The notes under the pieces were generated by a model, which had not been told where the DNA came from, did no database searches, and worked only from the letters and a program-made list of their open reading frames with translations. A program made the position numbers and the translations under genes. From JAZKBN01 sp040388605 (lineage in GTDB: Bacteria > Bacteroidota > Bacteroidia > Cytophagales > Flexibacteraceae), in contig JAZKBN010000065.1 of NCBI GenBank assembly GCA_040388605.1, positions 1 through 60,691 on the forward strand: DNA of 60,691 bases. The letters are read 5' to 3'. Below, piece by piece: positions 17,956 to 27,158 of the stretch. How positions within the stretch are numbered: the first letter of the stretch is position 1; every line of letters begins with the position of its first letter.

Positions 17956-19714
17956 AGCTGCCGAAGTGGGTGGTACGGTCGCTGCCGTTCCAGCGAACAA
18001 CCGAGCCTGAGTAAAAGTTTGTACCGGTTACAGTTAATGTAAATGCGCCGGATCCGGCCTCTGCATTATCAGGGCTTATGGATGAAACAGAAGGAGAAGG
18101 GTTATTGGTGGTAAAAGTTACCGGGCTTGTGGTGGTAAAGCCGAAGCTGTTCTTGGCGTAAGCTATATATTTATATGCCGTAGAATATGCAAGACCTGTT
18201 ACGCTATTGGAATAAGTGCCTGAATGTGCGCCGGAATTACTCACAAGCGTACCTGTTGTTGCAACGGTGCCGTCGTAAGCAGGTGTTGATGTGGCAAGAC
18301 TGTAAACCACACCATATTCTGTAATGGCAGAGTTGCCATCTGCAGTAATGTTACCGCCAAGGTCTGCGGATGTGGTTGCAAGGTTAGCTACTGAAGTATT
18401 TGAAACTGCAGGAGCAGTAATTGCAAGCGTGGTAAATGTACCTGTTGAGGTAGAGGTAGCGCCTATGCCGTTAACTGCGTAGGCTATGTAATTATAAAGG
18501 GTACCGGAATTCAGCCCTGTAACACCTTTTGTAAAGACACCGCTTGTTGCGCCGGTAGTGCTTGATTTTGTACCGGCAGTAACACTTCCCGCGTTATCAA
18601 CTGCAGGAACTGTTGGTGAAACGGCATATACAACGCCGTATTCAGTAATGGTTGAGTTACCGTCTGAAGTAATATTACCACCCAATGTGGCGGTAGTGGT
18701 GGTAACGCTTGCTGATGTGGGTGTGGTAATTGCAGGCGCGACTGCCGGAGCCGTGGTTGTAAATGTGCCGGTGCTTGTAACTGATGTTCCGTTTGCGTTT
18801 TTAGCGTAAGCTATATAATTGTATGCCGTGCCTGAGCTGAGGCCTGTGATGTTGGAAGTAAATGCACCTGATACGCTGCCGGTAACATCGGCATGCGAAC
18901 CTGAAAAAGTTGTCCCGTTATATGTGGGTACTGCCGGAGAAGCTGCGTAAACAACACCGTAAGCAGTAACGGTGCTTCCGTTATTTGCAGCCACGTTTCC
19001 GCCAAGGGTTGCAGTAGTGTTTCCTATGCCTGCAGAAGTAGGGGTATTGATGGTTGGTGCATTAACTGAACCTTTAACCACAACATCATCAATACGAAGG
19101 GAGCCGCTTGCATTGGTGCCGCCTGTGAAGGTCATAGTAATAGTAATAGGACCTGTGCAGCTTGAAAATGCATTTGCACCTGTAAAAGCTGCCGAAACAG
19201 CAGCAAAGCTTCCGTTGCCGGGCGATCCTGTAACAGTTGCTGTTTTTGCAGATGAGCAGCCGGTTGAGCTTATTGTAACGGCCACATTAGGCGGCCCTGT
19301 GGCACTGCGCTGGGCAGAAAACGACAAGGAACTGATTGACACAACGGACGAAGGATTGGAAAACACAATCGTGAATGTAGATGTCAGGGCGGTATTCTGT
19401 GCTACAGCACCACCTGTAACTCCGGCAAATGCATTACAGGTTTGCCCGGTAGACCATGTTGCCGTACCTAAGCCTGCATTCAAAGTAGTTTGCACATTAG
19501 CTGAAGAATTCAGATTAGCACAAACACTTCCCGTAGTGGCATGAAACGGCATTACGTAAAGATCTGCAGCGCTTTGCCCCATTGCCGAACTTCCCGACAA
19601 AAGGCCTGCCAGCAGCATGAGCCATGCAAAGCTGCGCACGGGCTTCGAAATAAAACTATTCCAATACGGTCTTAATAGTTCCGGGGGACCGGTAAGGGTA
19701 GAACTTTTAAACAT
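17956..19714 (-). CDS. TIG/Fn3-repeat T9SS surface protein, N-terminal piece
   Basis: True 5' part of the gene. It starts with a long signal peptide (31-residue charged n-region, hydrophobic 'SFAWLMLLAGLLSGSSA', cleavage near 'MGQ'). After an N-terminal beta domain ('LRIDDVVVKG' ends it, about residue 215) come three Fn3-like repeats of about 105 residues, each with 'TTATLGG', 'EYGVVY' and 'NYIAYAKN', then the first TIG repeat ('GAFTLTVTGTNF'), broken by the foreign fragment. With the other two pieces the whole protein would be about 2,200-2,300 aa. Transcription probably starts about 200 bases upstream at a strong promoter. Confidence 0.85.
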
Positions 19715-19874
19715 GGTTTTATCGGGAGGTTAGGTATTAATTATTACTGAATGGTTTTGTTGCTGTTTACAGGGGGGCAATTGATGTCGGCAAACAAGGC
19801 TGCCTCACCCGCAATGGGCGGAAAGTGCAATAGAAGAGAGTACGCGAACGTATGCACAATTTCAGGAAATTAAA

Positions 19875-19906
19875 GGACCGAAAATTACCGTTAAGCCCGG
19901 TAGTCC
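19875..19906 (-). promoter_or_regulatory. Hairpin in the 5' leader of the TIG-repeat gene
   Basis: Just after the predicted start of transcription the leader can fold: TACCG pairs with CGGTA, with outer GGAC/GTCC pairing. It is a small two-part stem at the 5' end of a leader of about 200 nt. It could stabilise the mRNA; no known riboswitch class is recognised. Confidence 0.4.
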
Positions 19907-19921
19907 ATGTTTTTAGTGATG

Positions 19922-19951
19922 CAAAAATAACAATAATATTCAGCTTTGCAA
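19922..19951 (-). promoter_or_regulatory. Bacteroidota promoter TTG-N19-TATTTTTG
   Basis: On the minus strand, TTG (19949-19951) is followed after 19 bases by TATTTTTG (19922-19929), an exact consensus match with ideal spacing. It drives the TIG-repeat gene at 19714 and predicts a leader of about 200 nt, unusually long for this genome. Confidence 0.8.
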
Positions 19952-20538
19952 TTGCTTATCGGGCTCGTTTCAGGTTATGTTAATGTTAACAAGTGCCTTA
20001 TGCCCCGGTTAGCGTTAAAACAGTGTTTTTAGATTTGTTCTGCTTAGTTTCGGTAAATAAAAATTTTATTCTGTAATCTTTGCAGGTAACCAAATTATAT
20101 AAACGCCGTTTTAGGATAAAAATCAAAATTGAATTTTTTTAAGACTCAAAATTAACAACGGCACACCGGTATCAAGGCGGTTTTGCTGCATTCATTAAAT
20201 CCTGCATGCGTGAAGATGCTGTCTCTGTCGCTTCTGCCTTGCATTAACCAATCAATAAGCAGTCAGGCAATTTTAGAAGACCTCTCTGATGTAGACTTTT
20301 CCAATCCGGTTCTTTCAGCAACCCATCCTGTCCTGTTCTTCCAAAACAGCCTTTCAAAAAAGCACTTTTAGGAACACTGCTTTCAAAAACATTTCCTGAC
20401 AAGACCGAAAAAGGATATGTATTCAGCATACGGTTTTAATCAATACTCAAACATAGAAATTTCAGCTTGTTACACAGCTCAGAACCACTTACCAAAAATA
20501 AATTCTCAACCTTATTCCCTTTTATCAAAATAATTTCG
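19952..20538. other. AT-rich spacer, no gene seen
   Basis: Between the divergent TIG-repeat gene and the 49-aa gene. A 62-codon frame at 20183 has no recognisable features. A TAATCTTTG near 20074 resembles a -7 element with one extra base, but no -33 TTG is correctly placed. Confidence 0.5.
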
Positions 20539-20546
20539 TAACCTTG
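20539..20546 (+). promoter_or_regulatory. Probable -7 element (TAACCTTG) of the small basic protein gene
   Basis: Seven of eight bases match TAnnTTTG, 30 bases before the ATG at 20577. The -33 box is unclear. Confidence 0.4.
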
Positions 20547-20576
20547 CGCCCTCGTTTTAAATTCGGCATAAAGACC

Positions 20577-20726
20577 ATGGCAGTAACCAGACTTAAAAGA
20601 AAAGAAAGAAGAAACCGCGCTGTTAGTACTAACCGTGTGGCCCGCATAAAGCAACTGACCTCTGTTCCCGTTATTAAAAACGTGGACATTGAAGAGATAA
20701 AGAAAAGCTTCGCTGCAAACGCCTAA
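20577..20726 (+). CDS. Small basic protein, 49 aa
   Basis: 49 aa from the ATG at 20577 (an open frame 11 codons longer runs into the promoter). Strongly basic N-terminal half ('MAVTRLKRKERRNRAVSTNR'), then 'IKQLTSVPVIKNVDIEEIKKSF'. The layout resembles short conserved Bacteroidota proteins of unknown role that may touch RNA or the ribosome; that is from memory and not verified. It has its own likely promoter and a good terminator, so it is probably a real single-gene transcript ahead of thrA. Confidence 0.7.
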   Translation: MAVTRLKRKERRNRAVSTNRVARIKQLTSVPVIKNVDIEEIKKSFAANA

Positions 20727-20744
20727 TCGGCGCTGCAAACTATT

Positions 20745-20775
20745 AAGGCCATCCCGAACAGGGTGGCTTTTTTTA
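20745..20775 (+). terminator. Terminator after the 49-aa gene
   Basis: AAGGCCATCCC pairs with GGGTGGCTT with one bulged T, then TTTTTATTTT. Classic stem and T run 18 bases after the stop codon. Confidence 0.75.
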
Positions 20776-20843
20776 TTTTACCCCTGCCCTGCCGGCTTTT
20801 ACCCGCAATTGCCCGGTATTAATGTACATCCCTTCCTGACATC

Positions 20844-23285
20844 ATGAAGATTTTAAAATTCGGCGGCACCTCTGTCGGCAGCCCCGCCGCTATACTCCAA
20901 ACGGAACAGATTGTGCGTGATGCCGCTGCCGAAGGGCCCTGCGCCATTGTGGTATCTGCATTCAGCAAGGTTACCAATATGTTGGTAAGCGCCGGAAAAC
21001 GTGCCGCTGAAGGAGATGCGGGCTGGGAAGAGCTGTTCAGGCAAATTGAGCAGCGCCATACCGAAGCCATTACATCGCTGTTGCAGCCACGTAACCAGGG
21101 CCGCGTTATGGCTGCCGTTAAAATGATGCTCAACGAGCTGGAAGACGTTTTACACGGCACCTTCCTGGTTCGTGAGCAAACAGCCCGTACCGCCGATATG
21201 GTGCTCAGCTTTGGCGAAAGACTTTCTTCATTAGTAATTGCTGCCCGCTTTTCGCAGGAAGGCATAGAGGCCGATGCGGCCGATGCCCGCCGTTTTATTC
21301 GCGCTACCCCGCCCTTCGGTAAAGCGCGTGTTGATTTTGAAGCCACCGGCGAGCTTACCCGTGCCCATTTTGCAGCAGCCAAAAACCTGCAGGTTGTAAC
21401 CGGCTTTATTGCCGGCACTGCCAAAGGCGAAACCACTACTTTGGGCAGAGGCGGTTCAGATTATACGGCCGCAATCCTTGGCGCTGCCCTTAAAGCATCC
21501 ATCATAGAAATCTGGACCGATGTGGACGGCATGCTTACCGCCGATCCCAACATTGTTAAAAACGCCTTTACACAGCCCGTGGTAAGCTATCAGGAGGCTA
21601 TGGAGCTCAGCCACTTCGGGGCCAAGGTAATTTACCCGCCTACGCTTCAGCCGGCATTCAGCCTGAATATACCCATCAGGATAGCCAATACATTCAACCC
21701 CAGCCACCCGGGTACTTTAATCAGCGAGCGCAGCGGCAGCGGGCCCAGCCCTGTTAAGGGCATATCTTCCATTGCCGACATATCATTGATTAACTTACAG
21801 GGAACAGGTATTGTGGGTGTTGCAGGGGTATCTGCGGCCCTTTTCGGTGAATTGGCCAGGCAGGGAATCAGCGTGATCCTTATTTCGCAGGCCAGCAGCG
21901 AGCACAGCATTTGCGTGGCTGTATCGCCGGAAGATGCCGATGCGGCGGCCGATGCGGTTTCCGCTGCCTTTGCGCATGATATCAGCGCAGGCAAGTTCGA
22001 ACGCCCAAGCATAGTGCGTAACCTGAGCGTGGTGGCCATTATCGGCGACAACATGAAGCGCACCCCGGGCGTGGCCGGAAGGGTATTTACCGCCTTCGGG
22101 AACAACGGTATTAACGTGGTTGCGGCGGCACAGGGCAGCTCAGAGCTCAATATTTCGGTAGTTATTGACCGCAGCAACCTGAGCAAGGCGCTTAACGCCC
22201 TGCATGAAACCTTCTTCGCATCGGATCTGAAAACAATAAACCTGTTTTTGGTTGGTCCGGGCCAGATTGGCAGCACCCTGCTGAAACAGATTAACCGCCA
22301 GCGCCAATACCTTGCCGAATCGCTGAACGTTGAAATCAGGCTTTGCGGCGCTGTTAACAGCAAAAACATGCTGCTTGATGCCGAAGGCATTGTAACCGAC
22401 AATATAACTGACACCCTGGCTGCCGGTGAAAAAGCAGATATGGGCCAATTTATGGATCGCATGCAGGCCATGAACCTGCCCAATTCAGTGCTGGCAGATT
22501 GTACCGCCAACACGAGCGCCATACCCTATTATGCCCGCGCGCTGATGGCTAGCATTGCTGTGGTAACGCCTAACAAAACGGCAAACTCGGGGCAGTTTGC
22601 AGATTATGCGGCGCTTAAGCAATTGGCGCGTGCACACAATACAAAGTTCCTGTACGAAACCAATGTGGGTGCAGGCCTGCCTGTAATAGGCACTTTACAG
22701 GGTCTTATAAACAGCGGCGACAGGGTATTGAAAATTGAGGCTGTGCTTTCAGGTACGGTATCTTACATTTTCAACAACTTTTCGGCAACAAAACGCTTTG
22801 CCGATGCGGTGCGCGAAGCACAGGCCCTTGGCTATACCGAGCCTGACCCGCGCGACGACCTTAACGGACGCGACATGGGTCGCAAAATGCTCATACTTGC
22901 CCGCGAAACCGGCCTTAAAACCGAGCCCGAAGATATCGAAATAGAGAACATTCTACCGGAATCGGCTTTGAAAGCAAAAACGGTAGCCGAGTTCTACGAA
23001 AAGCTGGACGAGGAAAATGCCTGGTTCGAGCAAAAAAGGCAGGAAGCTGCAGCCAAAGGCGGCGTACTCCGCTTTATAGGCAGCATTGAAGGTAATAAAG
23101 TAGGCATCAGGTTGGAAACCGTAGATGCCAACAGCCCCTTCTACGCCATGAGCGGCGCCGATAACATGATTGTATTCACCACCGACCGTTACCTTGAACG
23201 CAAGCTCGTGGTTAAAGGTCCGGGCGCAGGGGCAGAAGTAACTTCGGCGGGTGTATTTTCCGAGATAATCAGTTTGGGGAGGTAG
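20844..23285 (+). CDS. thrA: Bifunctional aspartokinase / homoserine dehydrogenase
   Basis: Catalyses the first and third steps from aspartate to homoserine (threonine, methionine and isoleucine supply). The kinase half opens with 'MKILKFGGTSVGSP' and has 'GRGGSDYTAAILGAALKA' and 'WTDVDGMLTADPNIV'. Paired ACT domains follow (about residues 310-460, 'ISLINLQGTGIVGVAGVSAA' and 'LSVVAIIGDNMKRTPGVAGR'). The dehydrogenase half begins about 465 with the NAD(P) loop 'LVGPGQIGS' and contains 'NKTANSG', 'ETNVGAGLPVI' and 'DPRDDLNGRDMGRKMLILAR'. At 813 aa it is full length. thrB and thrC are not adjacent. The ACT domains predict allosteric control by threonine or similar; no leader peptide is seen. Confidence 0.97.
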   Translation: MKILKFGGTSVGSPAAILQTEQIVRDAAAEGPCAIVVSAFSKVTNMLVSAGKRAAEGDAGWEELFRQIEQRHTEAITSLLQPRNQGRVMAAVKMMLNELEDVLHGTFLVREQTARTADMVLSFGERLSSLVIAARFSQEGIEADAADARRFIRATPPFGKARVDFEATGELTRAHFAAAKNLQVVTGFIAGTAKGETTTLGRGGSDYTAAILGAALKASIIEIWTDVDGMLTADPNIVKNAFTQPVVSYQEAMELSHFGAKVIYPPTLQPAFSLNIPIRIANTFNPSHPGTLISERSGSGPSPVKGISSIADISLINLQGTGIVGVAGVSAALFGELARQGISVILISQASSEHSICVAVSPEDADAAADAVSAAFAHDISAGKFERPSIVRNLSVVAIIGDNMKRTPGVAGRVFTAFGNNGINVVAAAQGSSELNISVVIDRSNLSKALNALHETFFASDLKTINLFLVGPGQIGSTLLKQINRQRQYLAESLNVEIRLCGAVNSKNMLLDAEGIVTDNITDTLAAGEKADMGQFMDRMQAMNLPNSVLADCTANTSAIPYYARALMASIAVVTPNKTANSGQFADYAALKQLARAHNTKFLYETNVGAGLPVIGTLQGLINSGDRVLKIEAVLSGTVSYIFNNFSATKRFADAVREAQALGYTEPDPRDDLNGRDMGRKMLILARETGLKTEPEDIEIENILPESALKAKTVAEFYEKLDEENAWFEQKRQEAAAKGGVLRFIGSIEGNKVGIRLETVDANSPFYAMSGADNMIVFTTDRYLERKLVVKGPGAGAEVTSAGVFSEIISLGR

Positions 23286-23311
23286 GGATTTATCTTTCTC
23301 ACAGGCATAGA

Positions 23312-23363
23312 AAAGCCTGCCTGTACAACTCCTGCAAAAGCAAGGGAAGTACAGGCAGGCTTT
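23312..23363 (+). terminator. Terminator after thrA
   Basis: 14-bp inverted repeat (AAAGCCTGCCTGTA, 23312-23325, with TACAGGCAGGCTTT, 23350-23363) followed by ATTTTTT. Strong rho-independent terminator. Confidence 0.85.
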
Positions 23364-23537
23364 ATTTTTTGACTGTGATATCTGCTTCTACCTTCCGAGT
23401 ATGGCTGAATCGCACTTTTTACTCCGGCTGAAAAAACACTCTTCAAAAAACCGCCCGCCACTAATCCCCGTATATCTTCCTGTAATGCAATTCAGCCATT
23501 ACAAAACCATCCCATAAACCACTAACAAATACCAACA

Positions 23538-24095
23538 ATGAAAAAGTTAATTCTTGCTTTCAGTATTGCCCTGGGCAGCCTTTGCCTTACTGCCCTGCCC
23601 ACTTATGCCCAAACCGTAATGGTTGGCGGCGAGGCCATGTATCCTAAAAAAGACATTATAGATAACGCTGTAAACTCTAAGCAGCACACCACCCTGGTAG
23701 CTGCCGTTAAAGCTGCCGGCCTTGTTGAAACCCTGAAAGGCAAAGGCCCCTTCACTGTATTTGCACCCGTTAACGATGCCTTCGAAAACCTGCCCGAGGG
23801 AACCGTAAGCGCCCTGCTTATGCCCGAAAACAAAGCCATGCTTACAAAAGTACTTACCTACCACGTTGTTGCCGGCGCATGGACCAAGAAAGACATAGCC
23901 GCTGCCATAGATAAAGGCAAGGGCAAAGCGGAATTGAAAACTGTAAGCGGGGGCACCCTTTGGGCCAAATGGAACGGCCCAAGCAATATTACACTTACCG
24001 ATGAAAAAGGCAATACTGCAAACATAAGCACCTATGATGTAACCCAAAGCAACGGGGTAATTCATGTAATTGATACCGTTCTGATGCCTAAATAA
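23538..24095 (+). CDS. Fasciclin (FAS1) domain secreted protein
   Basis: 185 aa with a signal peptide ('LILAFSIALGSLCLTALPTYAQ', cleaved near 25) and a single FAS1 domain. The H1-like motif is 'GPFTVFAPVNDAFENLP'. It also has 'YHVVAG' and the closing H2-like motif 'QSNGVIHVIDTVLMPK'. FAS1 proteins are extracytoplasmic adhesion or stress-related proteins; the partner is unknown. No lipobox or sorting domain is present, so it should be periplasmic or released. Flanked by terminators on both sides, it is monocistronic. Confidence 0.92.
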   Translation: MKKLILAFSIALGSLCLTALPTYAQTVMVGGEAMYPKKDIIDNAVNSKQHTTLVAAVKAAGLVETLKGKGPFTVFAPVNDAFENLPEGTVSALLMPENKAMLTKVLTYHVVAGAWTKKDIAAAIDKGKGKAELKTVSGGTLWAKWNGPSNITLTDEKGNTANISTYDVTQSNGVIHVIDTVLMPK

Positions 24096-24116
24096 TTAAG
24101 CTTAGTTCCGTGCACA

Positions 24117-24160
24117 ATTGGCTTTCACTGCGGCGCTCCCAAGCCCGGTGTAAAGCCAAT
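24117..24160 (+). terminator. Terminator after the fasciclin gene
   Basis: ATTGGCTTT (24117-24125) pairs with AAAGCCAAT (24152-24160) around a GC-containing loop; a T-containing stretch follows. Moderate strength. Confidence 0.6.
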
Positions 24161-24303
24161 TTGCATGTTTTGCCGGTTTAGATTGTAATACAGCATAATT
24201 GAAGAAAATGACTTAGCCTGTCTGGATGCCGGACCACCGCTCGGCATAACGACCACATAAAAACTACCCCGATCATTAAAGCATCTTCAATTAAATAATT
24301 CCG

Positions 24304-24311
24304 TAATTTTG
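24304..24311 (+). promoter_or_regulatory. Bacteroidota -7 element (TAATTTTG) for ahcY
   Basis: Exact TAnnTTTG match 34 bases before the ahcY ATG. The matching -33 TTG is not evident. No SAH or SAM riboswitch fold was recognised in the 180 bases upstream. Confidence 0.55.
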
Positions 24312-24344
24312 CACCCGAATTCTGAACAGAAAAAAAGTACCAAA

Positions 24345-25652
24345 ATGGTAGATACATACGTAGCATCCCGCGTGAAGGACATGAGCCTTGCAGAATGGGG
24401 ACGCAAAGAAATCCGCCTCGCAGAGGCAGAAATGCCCGGCCTGATGGCCCTGCGCGCTCAATACGGCGCAAGCAAGCCTCTTGCCGGCGCACGCATTGCC
24501 GGCTGCCTGCACATGACCATTCAAACGGCTGTGCTTATTGAAACCCTAATTGAGCTTGGCGCCGAAGTTACCTGGAGCAGCTGCAACATTTTCAGCACAC
24601 AGGACCATGCCGCCGCAGCCATAGCTGCAGCCGGCATATCGGTTTACGCCTGGAAAGGCATGAATGCCGAGGAGTTCGATTGGTGCATAGAGCAAACCCT
24701 GTTCTTCGGCGAAGATCGTAAGCCCCTGAACATGATTCTCGACGACGGCGGCGACCTTACCAATATGGTGCTTGACCGCTTCCCTGAGCTCATTGCCGAC
24801 ATCAGGGGTATCAGCGAGGAAACCACCACCGGTGTTCTTCGTTTATACGAGCGCATGCGCAAAGGTACCCTGCCTATGCCCGCCATTAATGTAAACGACA
24901 GCGTAACCAAATCTAAATTCGATAACCTTTACGGTTGCAAGGAAAGTTTGGTAGATGCCATTCGCCGCGCTACCGATATTATGATGGCCGGTAAAGTGGC
25001 TGTTGTGGCAGGCTACGGTGATGTGGGTAAAGGCAGCACAAAATCGCTCCGCGGAGCCGGGGCTCGTGTTATTGTTACCGAAATTGACCCCATTTGCGCC
25101 CTGCAGGCTGCTATGGAAGGTTTCCAGGTAATGAAAATGGACGACGCTGCTAAAATTGCCGATATTTTTGTAACCGCCACAGGCAACAAGAACATCATTA
25201 CCGAGCGCCATTTCCGCAGCATGAAAGATAAAGCCATTGTTTGTAACATTGGCCACTTCGATACAGAAATAGACATGGCCTGGCTCAACGGCGCTTACGG
25301 CGATACCCGCGACGAAATTAAGCCGCAGGTAGATAAGTACACCATTGAAAATAAAGAGGTTATAGTGCTGGCCGAAGGCCGCCTTGTGAACCTAGGCTGC
25401 GCCACCGGGCACCCAAGCTTTGTAATGAGCAACAGCTTCACCAACCAAACCCTTGCCCAGCTTGAACTCTGGACAAACGCTGCCGCTTACGAGCCCCAGG
25501 TTTATACCCTGCCCAAATCATTAGATGAGCAGGTTGCCCGTTTGCACCTCGGCAAAATAGGCGTAGAGCTTGATACCCTTTCAACTGAGCAGGCCGAATA
25601 TATTGGTGTGCCGGTTGAAGGTCCGTTTAAATCAGATTTGTACAGGTATTAA
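24345..25652 (+). CDS. ahcY: Adenosylhomocysteinase
   Basis: Hydrolyses S-adenosylhomocysteine to adenosine and homocysteine, completing the SAM methylation cycle. 435 aa from the ATG at 24345; the frame is open 12 codons earlier but only from a TTG inside the leader. Diagnostic motifs: 'SSCNIFSTQDHAAAAI', 'NVNDSVTKSKFDN' (catalytic Lys), the NAD-binding 'VAGYGDVGKGSTKSLRGAGA', 'CNIGHFDTEIDM' and 'NLGCATGHPSFVMSNSFTNQ', ending in the conserved 'SDLYRY'. NAD is a bound cofactor in this family. Single-gene transcript with its own promoter and terminator. Confidence 0.97.
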   Translation: MVDTYVASRVKDMSLAEWGRKEIRLAEAEMPGLMALRAQYGASKPLAGARIAGCLHMTIQTAVLIETLIELGAEVTWSSCNIFSTQDHAAAAIAAAGISVYAWKGMNAEEFDWCIEQTLFFGEDRKPLNMILDDGGDLTNMVLDRFPELIADIRGISEETTTGVLRLYERMRKGTLPMPAINVNDSVTKSKFDNLYGCKESLVDAIRRATDIMMAGKVAVVAGYGDVGKGSTKSLRGAGARVIVTEIDPICALQAAMEGFQVMKMDDAAKIADIFVTATGNKNIITERHFRSMKDKAIVCNIGHFDTEIDMAWLNGAYGDTRDEIKPQVDKYTIENKEVIVLAEGRLVNLGCATGHPSFVMSNSFTNQTLAQLELWTNAAAYEPQVYTLPKSLDEQVARLHLGKIGVELDTLSTEQAEYIGVPVEGPFKSDLYRY

Positions 25653-25672
25653 TAGGTAATGCCTTAATTATG

Positions 25673-25704
25673 AAGCCCGGGGTCATTTGATTCCGGGCTT
25701 TTTG
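25673..25704 (+). terminator. Terminator after ahcY
   Basis: AAGCCCGG (25673-25680) pairs with CCGGGCTT (25693-25700), followed by TTTTG. It also lies 27 bases past the end of the convergent DUF1648 gene. Confidence 0.8.
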
Positions 25705-25730
25705 TTTGCGGCTAAGGCCAATATGACGCA

Positions 25731-26225
25731 TTATATTTTTCGGGCTTTAAATACTGAAACCACAATAGGGATAAAAACAATGCCCAGTATAAAAGGCATA
25801 AACCAAACACCAAGCCCGTTTGTATTGCCCTTGGCCGTTTGCATGGTAAAGAATACTAATACTATAAACAAAACGCATATTGAAAGCTTCATATACCGAA
25901 GCATTCTTGTGGCATTGGTATAATGCGCTTCGGCATTTTCAGGAGTAATAGCTGCGGGGTAATTAAAAACATGCGGTACTTTATTAAGTAAAGTAAGCAG
26001 CCCGAAAACCAAGGTGCCCACTGCCGGTAAAATGAATATGCTTCCCCTGGGCCCGAAACTGTCTGCTGTGCCTGAGCCGTTAAAATGTACAGGTATTATT
26101 TCGGGCATGGTGAAATAGCTCCAAATTGCTAAGAGCCAAAGTATTGCAATCAAAAAATACCCGGCATTCTCAACCATCTTATCAGCGGAGGAAAGCGTTA
26201 ACTTAATTTTTGGCCTTGCAGGCAT
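25731..26225 (-). CDS. DUF1648-type membrane protein
   Basis: 164 aa from the ATG at 26225. Four hydrophobic helices: 'AGYFLIAILWLLAIWSYF', 'SIFILPAVGTLVFGLLTLL', 'LSICVLFIVLVFFTM' and 'VWFMPFILGIVFIPIVVSVF'. After the first helix comes the DUF1648 signature 'MPEIIPVHFNGSGTADSFGP'. The frame is open for 62 codons further upstream, but that part has no similarity pattern and is dropped. Relatives include SdpI-like immunity proteins; no toxin gene is nearby, so function is unknown. Confidence 0.75.
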   Translation of the reverse strand: MPARPKIKLTLSSADKMVENAGYFLIAILWLLAIWSYFTMPEIIPVHFNGSGTADSFGPRGSIFILPAVGTLVFGLLTLLNKVPHVFNYPAAITPENAEAHYTNATRMLRYMKLSICVLFIVLVFFTMQTAKGNTNGLGVWFMPFILGIVFIPIVVSVFKARKI

Positions 26226-26422
26226 AAGGAAGATGTGCTTATAAAGATGAATAAACTGAAAATTATAAACTGAATACTTTATGTAAAGAGCGGGCAATTT
26301 ACACATTTGCCTCTTATGTGGGCTGCGCCTTATGGCATCCCCGAAAAACCTGCTTAATTTACGCCCCAAGGCCGATGCTGAATTTAACTGCATCGTATCA
26401 GCCTTTTGCAAAGCCTGAATAA

Positions 26423-27034
26423 ATGAAAATTTTCGCCATTGGCCGCAACTATGCCGCCCACGCCGCCGAGCTTAAAAACGACCTGCCAACCGAACCCGTG
26501 GTGTTCATGAAACCCGACACCGCCCTCGTAAAAAACAACGCTGATTTCTACCTCCCTGATTTCAGCACCGATATTCACCATGAAATAGAGATAGTGCTCA
26601 AGGTTTGCAAAGAAGGCAAAAACATAGCCCCTGAATTTGCGCATCGGTATTGGGATGAGCTGGCAATTGGAATAGATTTTACTGCCCGCGACCTTCAGCA
26701 AAAATTAAAATCACAAGGCCTTCCATGGGAGCTCAGCAAGAGTTTCGACAACTCGGCACCCATATCTGAATTTGTACCTAAAACAGATTTCCCGAACCCT
26801 GATTTGCAGCATTTCCATCTCGACGTAAACGGCGAACGTCGCCAAACCGGCGATACATCTACCTTAATATTTAATTACAGCACCATTATCACTTTCCTGA
26901 GCCGGTATTTTACGCTTAAAAAAGGCGACCTTATTTACACCGGCACCCCAGCCGGCGTTGCTGCCGTTAAAGCCGGCGACAGGTTACAAGGCTATCTTGA
27001 AGGGAAGGAGATGATTAATTTTTTGGTGAAGTAA
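26423..27034 (+). CDS. Fumarylacetoacetate hydrolase (FAH) family enzyme
   Basis: 203 aa, a short single-domain FAH protein. Signature elements: 'IGRNYAAHAAEL', 'PDTALVKNN', metal-binding 'HHEIEIVLKV', 'GIDFTARDLQ', 'KSFDNSAPISEF' and 'FTLKKGDLIYTGTPAGVAAV'. The family uses Mg2+ or Mn2+ to cleave C-C bonds of acylpyruvates or to act on oxaloacetate. The short form is most like acylpyruvate hydrolases or oxaloacetate tautomerase/decarboxylases, but substrate cannot be read from sequence. Divergent from the DUF1648 gene. Confidence 0.9.
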   Translation: MKIFAIGRNYAAHAAELKNDLPTEPVVFMKPDTALVKNNADFYLPDFSTDIHHEIEIVLKVCKEGKNIAPEFAHRYWDELAIGIDFTARDLQQKLKSQGLPWELSKSFDNSAPISEFVPKTDFPNPDLQHFHLDVNGERRQTGDTSTLIFNYSTIITFLSRYFTLKKGDLIYTGTPAGVAAVKAGDRLQGYLEGKEMINFLVK

Positions 27035-27062
27035 GCTGGAATGCAATCAATTCTATTGATAC

Positions 27063-27099
27063 TAAAAACCCGTGCTGAAATATAACAGTACGGGTTTTA
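27063..27099. terminator. Bidirectional terminator between FAH gene and rlmN
   Basis: TAAAAACCCGT (27063-27073) pairs with ACGGGTTTTA (27090-27099). T runs follow the stem on both strands, between two convergent genes. Confidence 0.7.
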
Positions 27100-27158
27100 T
27101 GTTGCATTTTAAAATATTACTGTGGTATTAATATGATACCCATACCGTCATAATTCCC

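Noticed and set aside
16896..18014. 372-codon open frame on the plus strand
   Set aside because: It is antisense to the TIG-repeat gene and runs through the gap into the foreign fragment; only the foreign part looks like protein.
20183..20371. 62-codon open frame
   Set aside because: No start signal, no recognisable motif, and the spacer looks non-coding.
24178..24303. SAM or SAH riboswitch upstream of ahcY
   Set aside because: No recognisable conserved core or supporting stems in the leader.
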